Positions 16,796-23,884 of a stretch of 64,000 nt of DNA are shown here, in pieces. Within the stretch, counting starts at the first letter, position 1, and each line of letters starts with the position of its first letter. The translations under genes were made by a program, and so were the position numbers. The notes below the pieces were generated by a model, which saw only the letters and a program-made list of their open reading frames with translations, was not told the DNA's origin and searched no databases. This DNA comes from Methylobacterium frigidaeris (GTDB lineage Bacteria; Pseudomonadota; Alphaproteobacteria; Rhizobiales; Beijerinckiaceae), in the NCBI RefSeq assembly GCF_022179185.1, contig NZ_BPQJ01000002.1:1-64000 (forward strand), written 5' to 3'.

Positions 16796-17866
16796 ATGAT
16801 GAACGCAAGACGTATCCGCCTTCCAATTTTGTGTCTCTCGACGATGTGCTTCCTCGGCTTGGCCGCGGCGGAGCCGGCAACGGCCGATAGCGCGAACCCG
16901 GAGCCCTGGAAGGTCGAGAAGACTCTGATCGGCAAGGACGATGACACGTCGACGGATGTCAGCGGCATCGCCTGCACCGAGAGCCAAGGTTTCCCGCGTC
17001 GCTGCCTGGTGATCGACGATGAGTTGCAAGCGGCCCAGATCGTGATTGTGGAGGACGGGCGGTTGCGTGCCGGCCAGGCGATCCCGCTGATCGACGACAC
17101 ACGCAAGGGCAAGCCGATCGAGTTCGACGGCGAGGGTGTCGCCTATGCCGACGGCACCTTCCTGATCATCGGCTCTCACGGCCACCCGCGCGACAAGAAT
17201 AACAAGCTCGATCCGACCAAGGATAAGGACAGGGACAAGATCAAGGCGAGCATGACCGCCAACAGCCGGATCGCTCTGGTTCGTCTCACGGCCCACCAGA
17301 TCGACCAGGACGGCAACCTGAAGGACAAGGTGGCCGTGCCGAAGGCCAAGCTCTTCACCGGCCTACCGGACATCCTGGCCGCGGAACCGCTGCTCAAGCC
17401 CTTCCTGAACCAGCGCCTGGACCAGAACGGCGTCACGATCGAGGGCATTGCGGCCTTGGATGACACGCTCTTCGTCGGCCTGCGCGGCCCGTCGCTCGGG
17501 GGCAACCGGGCGGCGATCCTCTCGATGCCCGTCAGGGACATCCTCGAGAACCGCACACCGAAGGCCAGGCTGCACCTCGTGCCGCTCGGGCCGGGGCAGG
17601 GCGTCCGGGACCTCGCGGCCTCGCCGTCGGGGCTCCTCGTCCTCGCCGGACCGACGGCGGACGTCGACGGCCCCTACTCGATCTACCGGGTCACGGGCGA
17701 GGCGGCGGAGTTTCTCGGCGAGGTGCCGCCCCGCGTCGAAGACGGCGAGAGGGTGAAGCCCGAGGCGCTGCTGTTCCTCGATCAGACGGCCAACAGCCAG
17801 CGCGTGCTCGTGCTGTCGGACGGCGCGACGGAAGGCGCGCCGCGGCCGCTGACGATCCGGCGCTGA
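16796..17866 (+). CDS. exported DUF3616-domain protein
   Basis: 356 residues with a clear signal peptide (hydrophobic [17 protein letters not shown], cleavage near ATA-DS). The rest resembles DUF3616 proteins: [22 protein letters not shown], then [18 protein letters not shown] and [19 protein letters not shown], a repeated strand pattern suggesting a beta-propeller-like fold in the periplasm. No catalytic residues can be assigned and the function is unknown. It interrupts the rsh-pyrE neighbourhood, follows a dispersed repeat and an AT-rich island, and its codon use is a little less GC-biased at the start, all hinting at insertion. Confidence 0.75.
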   Translation: MMNARRIRLPILCLSTMCFLGLAAAEPATADSANPEPWKVEKTLIGKDDDTSTDVSGIACTESQGFPRRCLVIDDELQAAQIVIVEDGRLRAGQAIPLIDDTRKGKPIEFDGEGVAYADGTFLIIGSHGHPRDKNNKLDPTKDKDRDKIKASMTANSRIALVRLTAHQIDQDGNLKDKVAVPKAKLFTGLPDILAAEPLLKPFLNQRLDQNGVTIEGIAALDDTLFVGLRGPSLGGNRAAILSMPVRDILENRTPKARLHLVPLGPGQGVRDLAASPSGLLVLAGPTADVDGPYSIYRVTGEAAEFLGEVPPRVEDGERVKPEALLFLDQTANSQRVLVLSDGATEGAPRPLTIRR

Positions 17867-17967
17867 GGCGGCGGGAGAGAGACGTGCCGACCGGCCGATT
17901 GCGCCGGTCGGCGCGCGCTGCCACAAGCCCCGACTCAGTGCCGCTCCAACGACCACTGAAGGGTGCC

Positions 17968-18558
17968 ATGACCTCCGACGACGTCCTCGCTGAATTCCGC
18001 TCCGCCGGCGCCCTGCTCGAGGGCCATTTCGTGCTCTCCTCCGGGCTGCACAGCGCGGTGTTCCTGCAGAAGATGGCGATCTTCACCGATCCGGTGCGCA
18101 CCGCGCGGGTCTGCGGCGCGCTCGCCGAGCGGATCGCCGACCGCTACGGCCGGGTCGATTACGTCGTCTCGCCCGCAATCGGCGGCATCGTACCGGGCTA
18201 CGAGACCGCCCGGGCGCTCGGGGCCAAGGCGATCTTCGTCGAGCGCGACCCGGGCAAGCCGTTCGCCCTGCGCCGCGGCTTCCAGATCCCGAAGGGCGCC
18301 CGCGCGGTGATGGTCGAGGACATCGTCACCACCGGCCTGTCCTCCCGCGAGTGCCTGGCGGCCCTGACCTCCGAGCCCGGCGAGGTGGTGGGCGCGGCCT
18401 GCCTGATCGACCGCTCGGGCGGCAAGGCCGATCTCGGCCTGCCGCTGGTCGCCCTCGTCACCCTCGACATTCCGAACTACCCGGCCGACCAGCTGCCGCC
18501 GGACCTCGCCGCGATTCCCGCCGTGAAGCCCGGCAGCCGCGCCCTCCCGGACGCCTGA
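17968..18558 (+). CDS. pyrE: orotate phosphoribosyltransferase
   Basis: 196 residues from the ATG at 17968. The PRPP-binding motif [13 protein letters not shown] is at about residue 112, the orotate-site region [10 protein letters not shown] near residue 26, and [15 protein letters not shown] mid-protein. It makes OMP in pyrimidine synthesis. It lies 101 bases downstream of the DUF3616 gene, on the same strand. Confidence 0.96.
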   Translation: MTSDDVLAEFRSAGALLEGHFVLSSGLHSAVFLQKMAIFTDPVRTARVCGALAERIADRYGRVDYVVSPAIGGIVPGYETARALGAKAIFVERDPGKPFALRRGFQIPKGARAVMVEDIVTTGLSSRECLAALTSEPGEVVGAACLIDRSGGKADLGLPLVALVTLDIPNYPADQLPPDLAAIPAVKPGSRALPDA

Positions 18559-18624
18559 CGCCCCCGCGGGCCGCTCTCCACGCCCGCGCCACGGCTTGTC
18601 CCCGTCGCACCGCCGCCTCATCGC

Positions 18625-18653
18625 TTGACAGGTGCGGCAGCGCGTCCTTAGCT
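18625..18653 (+). promoter_or_regulatory. candidate promoter of the NYN-domain gene
   Basis: A consensus -35 TTGACA (18625-18630) is followed after 17 bases by TTAGCT (18648-18653). The start codon of the NYN gene lies about 140 bases downstream. The -10 is weak, as is common in this genus. Confidence 0.4.
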
Positions 18654-18795
18654 GACCGAATTGCGGCCGCTATGCGGTGTGCGGCACCCGCGCTGATTGC
18701 CCCCACCCGGATACTCGGGGGCAGTTGCATTGCTGATGGCGGCTTTTCTCGCAAGTGATTCTTTTCGTGCGGCCGTACTGCACCTCCAAGGATAA

Positions 18796-19476
18796 ATGAT
18801 GCCCAATCCTTCACGCAGCGCCCTGTTCATCGACGGCGCCAATATCTACGCTACTACCAAGGCCCTTGGATTCGACATCGATTACCGCAAGCTCCTGGCC
18901 GATTTCCGGGCGCGCGAGAATCTCGTCCGCGCGTTCTACTATACGGCCCTGGTCGAGGACCAGGAATATTCCTCGATCCGGCCGCTGATCGACTGGCTCG
19001 ACTATAACGGCTACCGCGTCGTCACCAAGCCGGTGAAGGAATTCACCGACTCGACGGGCCGCCGCAAGATCAAGGGCAACATGGACATCGAGCTCACGAT
19101 CGATGCCATGGAGCTGAGCCCCTATATCGACCACATGGTGCTGTTCTCCGGCGATGGCGACTTCCGGCCGCTGGTGGCGGCGATGCAACGCCGCGGCGTG
19201 CGGGTGACCGTGGTCTCGACGGTGCAGACCCAGCCGCCGATGGTCGCCGACGAGCTGCGCCGCCAGGCCGACGACTTCGTCGACATCGTGCAGCTGATCC
19301 CGCGCATCGGCCGCGACCAGGGCGACCGCCCGGCCCGCCAGCCCCGCTCCGCCGGGCCGGACGGGCCGCGTGACACGCCCCCCCGGGATCCGGGCGAGCG
19401 GGCGCCGCGTGCCACCGTCAACCTCGAGAACCGCTACGGCATCCGCCAGACCGACGAGGACGACGCCGAGGATTGA
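18796..19476 (+). CDS. NYN/LabA-like (DUF88) PIN-fold ribonuclease-type protein
   Basis: 226 residues. The core has the acidic residues of NYN domains: LFIDGANIY at residue 10, NMDIELTIDAM, and FSGDGDFRPLVAAMQRRG with a metal-binding Asp pair. NYN proteins are PIN-fold nucleases thought to act on RNA. The last 55 residues are a Pro/Arg-rich disordered tail ending in an acidic stretch. LabA-type genes next to rsh/rpoZ are common in Rhizobiales, so a link to RNA turnover in stress physiology is plausible but not shown by the sequence. Confidence 0.88.
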   Translation: MMPNPSRSALFIDGANIYATTKALGFDIDYRKLLADFRARENLVRAFYYTALVEDQEYSSIRPLIDWLDYNGYRVVTKPVKEFTDSTGRRKIKGNMDIELTIDAMELSPYIDHMVLFSGDGDFRPLVAAMQRRGVRVTVVSTVQTQPPMVADELRRQADDFVDIVQLIPRIGRDQGDRPARQPRSAGPDGPRDTPPRDPGERAPRATVNLENRYGIRQTDEDDAED

Positions 19477-19739
19477 TCCCGTTCCCGGCGCGGACCACGC
19501 CGCAGCTCCCGGTCCAGCGCCCGATCGGGCGCTGGGCCACGTTCGCAACGAGAGCCTGATCGGGGAGGCAGACCCTGGTGGACGGGAGACCGAGGATCGC
19601 GACGGTGTCTCCTGGTGGGACCGTCCGGATCTGATCGAAATGGTCGTCTGGATCGCGCGCGGGATCTGGGGCCCCGTCGCGCTGATCGTCGCGGCGTTCC
19701 GGGATGACGCGGAGCGCCTCTCGGATCGTCGTCTCCGTG
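19475..19739 (+). other. possible small membrane protein reading frame (uncertain)
   Basis: Between the NYN gene and the convergent epimerase gene one plus-strand frame encodes a coherent segment: an acidic part containing DGVSWWDRPDLIEMVVW, then the hydrophobic GIWGPVALIVAAF and a charged end. Third positions are mostly G or C, as in real genes here. No ATG or GTG with a ribosome site begins the frame, and it runs on to 19936 antisense to the epimerase gene. It may be a small membrane protein with an unusual start, a decayed gene, or chance. Confidence 0.3.
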
Positions 19740-20663
19740 TCAGCCGCCAGCCCGGGCCAGCGCCTCCAAGCCGCTCCGGGTCTCGACCGGCGCCGTCCAT
19801 CCCAGCGCCTCCAGGCCCGCCGTGCGGGCGACGAGGGAGCTGCCTAAGCGCTCGCGCAGCTCGCTCCGTCCGGTCAGCGCCAGGGCGGCGTCGAGGAGCA
19901 CCTGGGGCATCGGCACGAGGCCCGGCCGACGGCTGAGGCCGGCGCGCAGGGACGCGATCATCTCCGGCACCCGCAGCGCTTCGGCCTCGGCGACGATCAG
20001 CGGCCGGCGCAAGGGGCCGGGCGCCCGCAAAACCGCGTCGACGGCATCGCTCAGGGATTCGACCGAGACCAGGGAGCGCCGCCCGGCGAGGCCCCCGAGG
20101 GGGAGCGGGTACGGCGCGGCGGCGAGTCGCATCAGCGCCGCCATGTTGCCCTTCTGGCCGGGCCCGTAGACCAGCACCGGCCGCAGGGAGACGTAATCGA
20201 TGTCGATGCCCGCCAGCGCCTCCTCGGCGGCGAGCTTCGAGCGGCCGTACGGATCGGTCGGGGCCGGGGCGTCGGCCTCGGTGAGGATGCCGGCGGCGGA
20301 GGGGCCAACTTGAGCCCGGATCGAGGACAGGAACACGAAGCGGCGCACCCGGGCGCGGGCGGCCGCCTGGGCAAGGCCGCGCGTCGCCTCGGTGTTGAAG
20401 GTGCGGTAATCGTCCTCCGGCGCCCCCGACATCGCGTGGGCGAGGCCGGCCGAGTGCACGACCGCATCGGCGCCGCTGAGCGCCGCCGCCATGTTCTGAG
20501 ACCGGGCGAGATCGCCCACCACCGCGCCGCTGATGCCCGGCGGCAGCTCCAGCGGCCGGCGCAGCAGGACCCGCACCCGGTAGCCCCGGGCGGTCAGTGC
20601 CGTCAGGAGGTGTCGACCGATGAAGCCGGTCGAGCCGGTGAGGGCGACGAGGGGAGCGGTCAT
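19740..20663 (-). CDS. NAD-dependent epimerase/dehydratase (extended SDR)
   Basis: 307 residues from the ATG at 20663. The nucleotide-binding motif LTGSTGFIGRHL is at the N terminus, the catalytic pair is in YGRSK, and SLRPVLVYGPGQKGNM is typical of UDP-sugar epimerases. It overlaps the upstream glycosyltransferase gene by four bases (ATGA), a coupling seen for UDP-GlcNAc epimerase/initiating transferase pairs in polysaccharide synthesis. The exact nucleotide sugar cannot be told. Confidence 0.85.
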   Translation of the reverse strand: MTAPLVALTGSTGFIGRHLLTALTARGYRVRVLLRRPLELPPGISGAVVGDLARSQNMAAALSGADAVVHSAGLAHAMSGAPEDDYRTFNTEATRGLAQAAARARVRRFVFLSSIRAQVGPSAAGILTEADAPAPTDPYGRSKLAAEEALAGIDIDYVSLRPVLVYGPGQKGNMAALMRLAAAPYPLPLGGLAGRRSLVSVESLSDAVDAVLRAPGPLRRPLIVAEAEALRVPEMIASLRAGLSRRPGLVPMPQVLLDAALALTGRSELRERLGSSLVARTAGLEALGWTAPVETRSGLEALARAGG

Positions 20664-21673
20664 GCGGCGGCGTTCCGGATGGCGGGCAGGGCGAAGAGCC
20701 GGAGCAGGCCGGCGACGAGCGCGGCGCCGAGGGCGAGGGCGACGAGGGAGGTCGTCCAGCCCGGCACCGCCAGGGTCGCAGCGGCGATGAGCGCCAGGGC
20801 GAGGTTGAGGACGAAGACCGCCCCGACCACGAAGGGCACGGAGCGCCCGTTGGTCGTGGCGCGCTGGTAGAAGTGGCTGCGATGCGCCTGCCAGACCGGC
20901 TCGCCGGCGAGGGCCCGGCGGCCGAGGGTCAGGGTCGCGTCGGCGAGGTAGTAGAGCGGCAGCAGGATCGCCGCGACGAGCCCCCCCTCCCCCGAGTCCC
21001 CCTGCCCGGCGAGCCGGTACAGCAGCCAGGCGACGATGAGCCCGATCGGCAGCGAACCGACATCGCCGAGGAAGAGCTTCGCCACCGGCCGGTTGAACGG
21101 CGCGAAGCCGAGGAGCCCGCCGAGGAGCGCCGCCGCCATCAGGGTCGCGTCTCCCGGCAGGCGGCCGGCGAGGCCGAAGGCCAGGAGGGCGCCGAGCACC
21201 GGCACCATCTCGGCCACCGTCATCCAGTCGAGCCCGTCCATGAAATTCGTGAGGTTGACGAACCACAGCCCGGCCAGGATCGCGAGGCCGCGCTCGAGCC
21301 AGAGCGGCAGGTCGGGCACCAGCTGCCCGCCGGCCGCAGTGAGCACCAGCACCACGGAGGCCGCCTGGAGCGGCAGGCGCGCCCTCACCGGGAGCGGCCG
21401 GATGTCGTCGACGGCGCCGACGATGCCCAGGGCGATCGCGCCGGCCGCGAGCGCCACGATCTCACCCCCGGGCGCGCCGACCAGCGCGAAGACCGCCGCG
21501 AAGGCGGCCGCCACCACCGCGATGCCTCCGCCCTGCGGCGTCGGGATCCGGTGGCTCGACCGAGCATTCGGCCGCGCGAGCGCGTAGCGCTGGAGCAGCG
21601 GCCGCAAGGCGACGATCAGCCCTGACGAGAGGAGAGCAGCGAGGGGAACGGCGACGAGGGGGCTGAGCGGCAT
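20660..21673 (-). CDS. glycosyltransferase family 4 (MraY/WecA-like, undecaprenyl-phosphate sugar-1-phosphate transferase)
   Basis: 337 residues with about ten membrane helices. The family's acidic motifs are present: VGAVDDIRPLP, NLTNFMDGLD and KLFLGDVGSLPIG, plus the cytoplasmic HRSHFYQRA near residue 270. It should transfer a HexNAc-1-phosphate onto undecaprenyl phosphate at the inner membrane, starting an O-antigen, exopolysaccharide or glycan chain. It is coupled to the epimerase that may make its substrate. It is not the murein MraY, because no mur genes are nearby. Confidence 0.88.
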   Translation of the reverse strand: MPLSPLVAVPLAALLSSGLIVALRPLLQRYALARPNARSSHRIPTPQGGGIAVVAAAFAAVFALVGAPGGEIVALAAGAIALGIVGAVDDIRPLPVRARLPLQAASVVLVLTAAGGQLVPDLPLWLERGLAILAGLWFVNLTNFMDGLDWMTVAEMVPVLGALLAFGLAGRLPGDATLMAAALLGGLLGFAPFNRPVAKLFLGDVGSLPIGLIVAWLLYRLAGQGDSGEGGLVAAILLPLYYLADATLTLGRRALAGEPVWQAHRSHFYQRATTNGRSVPFVVGAVFVLNLALALIAAATLAVPGWTTSLVALALGAALVAGLLRLFALPAIRNAAA

Positions 21674-21849
21674 GCGGCGGCGGGCGGGCGGGAGGTCGAG
21701 CCCACCCCTACCCTACCCGTCACGACGCGGCCAGACGGTGCCTCGACTCGACGCCAGTCCAAAGAACCTGGCTCTTTTCCGGATCGTGGAGCACAGGCCT
21801 CAGGGAGGAGATGCAGCGGGTGTTGACGGACGGCGCCGGACGAACCGCC

Positions 21850-22725
21850 TCACAACCGCTTCTCGAAGAAATGATCCGGATACGGATCGTCATTGAACCG
21901 GTCGATCTCGACCCATCCGGTGCGGCGGTAGAGCTGAAGCGCCTCGGTGAGGGCACTGTTCGAATCGAGGCGCAGGATCGCGATGCCGAGGTCGCGGGCG
22001 GCTGCCTCGGCGGCCTCCATCAGGCGGCGGGCGAGGCCGAGGCCGCGGGCGGAGGGGCAGACCCAGAGCCGCTTGATCTCGGCCGTCTCCCCGCCCTTGC
22101 CCTTGAGGCCGACGCAGCCGATCGGCAGGCCGTCCGACCGCGCGATCAGGAAGGTGCCGCGCGGGCGCATCATGTCGGCCGCCTCCGGGTCGCGGGAGAG
22201 GGACACGTCGAAGCCGGTGGCGAGCCGCCGCCCCAGCTCGGCGTAGTACGCGGTCAGGCAATGCAGGGCCTGCTCGGACCGCGGGTCGGATTCCTCGATC
22301 GCGATCCGCTCGCGGCCGAGCGCCGTGGCGACGAGGTCCATGGCGCGCAGGAGATCGTCGCCCTTGGGAAAGCGGGCCAGCAGCTCCGCCGCCCGGTCGT
22401 TCGACAGGGCCTCGTAGGCTGCAAATTCCTGCCGGCCGGCCTCGGTCAGGGCGGCGACCCGGCGGCGGGCATCGTCCGGATGGGGCAGCGTGACGATCAG
22501 CCCCTCCTCCTCCAGGCTGCGCAGGAGCCGGCTCATCAGGCCGGAATCGAGCCCGAGATAGTCGCGCAGGCTGCCCACCTCCCCGCGCCCGTGACCGATG
22601 GCGTTGAGCACCCGGGCCGCGCCCAGCGGCCGGCCGCGGCCGAGAAACGAGGTGTCGAGGGCTCCGACCTCGGCGGTCACGGCCCGGTTGAAGCGGCGGA
22701 TTCGGCGGATAGCGTCGGTCGACAT
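21850..22725 (-). CDS. MarR-type regulator fused to a GNAT acetyltransferase
   Basis: 291 residues. The N-terminal half (about 1-140) is a MarR winged helix: LGLDSGLMSRLLRSLEEEGLI, then the wing DARRRVAALTEAG. The C-terminal half (about 150-291) is an N-acetyltransferase with ERLWV-like KRLWVCPSARGLGLARRLM acetyl-CoA loop and YRRTGWVEI. Such fusions are known in several bacteria but their substrates are mostly unknown. A 14-bp perfect palindrome abuts the start codon, so autorepression is likely. Confidence 0.9.
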   Translation of the reverse strand: MSTDAIRRIRRFNRAVTAEVGALDTSFLGRGRPLGAARVLNAIGHGRGEVGSLRDYLGLDSGLMSRLLRSLEEEGLIVTLPHPDDARRRVAALTEAGRQEFAAYEALSNDRAAELLARFPKGDDLLRAMDLVATALGRERIAIEESDPRSEQALHCLTAYYAELGRRLATGFDVSLSRDPEAADMMRPRGTFLIARSDGLPIGCVGLKGKGGETAEIKRLWVCPSARGLGLARRLMEAAEAAARDLGIAILRLDSNSALTEALQLYRRTGWVEIDRFNDDPYPDHFFEKRL

Positions 22726-22747
22726 ATACCTGACTTAAGTCAGATAT
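22726..22747 (-). promoter_or_regulatory. palindromic operator at the MarR-GNAT start
   Basis: CTGACTTAAGTCAG (22730-22743) is a perfect 14-bp palindrome; with flanks it extends to 22 bases, ATAC...ATAT, with one mismatched pair. It lies within five bases of the ATG at 22725 on the minus strand, so a bound dimer would block initiation or transcription of the gene itself. Confidence 0.7.
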
Positions 22748-22777
22748 TTTATGCCGTCAACGGCGCAGCCAGACGCG

Positions 22778-22807
22778 AAAAAGCCCCGGCCACAGGGGCC
22801 GGGGCTT
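22778..22807 (-). terminator. rho-independent terminator after the BI-1 gene
   Basis: An 11-bp stem (AAGCCCCGGCC / GGCCGGGGCTT) with a 5-base loop, followed on the minus strand by five T. It lies 39 bases past the stop of the Bax inhibitor-like gene and just before the MarR-GNAT operator. Confidence 0.88.
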
Positions 22808-22845
22808 CTCATTTACACAAGGAGCGGCACGCCGCTCCGGTGTTT

Positions 22846-23649
22846 TTAGTTGTTCCGGTTGCCCATCAGCGAGAGCAGGAACTGGAACATGTTGATGAAG
22901 TCCAGGTAGAGCGTCAGAGCGCCGAACACCGACACCTTGGCTGCGGTCTCCCCGTCGAAGTTGCCGTAGACGTACATCTCCTTGAGCTTCTGCGTGTCGT
23001 ACGCGGTCAGGCCGGCGAAGATCAGCACGCCGATGACCGAGATCGCGAATTGCAGCGCGCTCGAGGCCAGGAAGATGTTCACCAGGCTGGCGATCACGAG
23101 GCCGATCAGACCCATCACCAGGAACGAGCCGATGCCCGACAGGCTCCGGGTCGTGGTGTAGCCATAGAGGCTCAAGCCACCGAAGGCCGCCGCCGTGATG
23201 AAGAACACCTGGACCACGCTCGCGCCGGTGTAGCGGAGCAGCAGCGTCGACAGCGACGCACCCATCACCGCCGCGAAGGCGAAGAAGGTGGTGCGGGCCG
23301 TGGCGGCCGACATCCGGTCCATCCGGAACGAGAAGAGGAAGATGAAGGCGAGCGGCGCGAGCGCGATCACCCACATCAGCGGCGTGGCGTAGAGCGTGCG
23401 GCCGAAGCTGGTCAGCGGGATCGAGCCGATCCGCGCCACCGCGTCCGCCGACGAGGTCGCCACCGCGAGCTTGTTGATGCCGATGGCCACCAGCCCGGAG
23501 ATGCCGAGGCCGATGATCATGTTGTTGTAGACGCCGAGCATGAACGCGCGCAGGCCCTGGTCGACCTGGACCTGGCTCTGGGCGTAGCCCGTGGGCCCCC
23601 CGTAGCCGCTCGCGTTGCCCTGCCGGAACGGGCTGTTCTCGAATGCCAT
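22846..23649 (-). CDS. Bax inhibitor-1/YccA family membrane protein
   Basis: 267 residues with seven predicted membrane helices after a soluble N terminus of about 40 residues. The C-terminal family signature GLTAYDTQKLKEMY is present, as is FGALTLYLDFINMFQFLLSLMG. BI-1 proteins are inner-membrane, pH-sensitive calcium-leak channels or modulators of membrane proteases (YccA with FtsH). ATG at 23649 is preceded by AAGGAAT. It is monocistronic. Confidence 0.93.
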   Translation of the reverse strand: MAFENSPFRQGNASGYGGPTGYAQSQVQVDQGLRAFMLGVYNNMIIGLGISGLVAIGINKLAVATSSADAVARIGSIPLTSFGRTLYATPLMWVIALAPLAFIFLFSFRMDRMSAATARTTFFAFAAVMGASLSTLLLRYTGASVVQVFFITAAAFGGLSLYGYTTTRSLSGIGSFLVMGLIGLVIASLVNIFLASSALQFAISVIGVLIFAGLTAYDTQKLKEMYVYGNFDGETAAKVSVFGALTLYLDFINMFQFLLSLMGNRNN

Positions 23650-23884
23650 GGGAGATTCCTTCGGAAGCTCTCTAGCGTGGATGTTCCTGATGCGAGGCTC
23701 TCACGCGACCCTCGGACGCTTGACGCGTCGGATCGGCATTCGAGCCCTCGCGGGCCCGTCCGCCTTGACCGGAATATGTGGGGTGCGGCGAGCGCGCACA
23801 AGGGCGTAAGCGGATCCGCCGCTCATCGGATCCCGACAAAACGCAAGGTCAATCCGCCGCAGGGAATGCGAAGGATTAACATCC

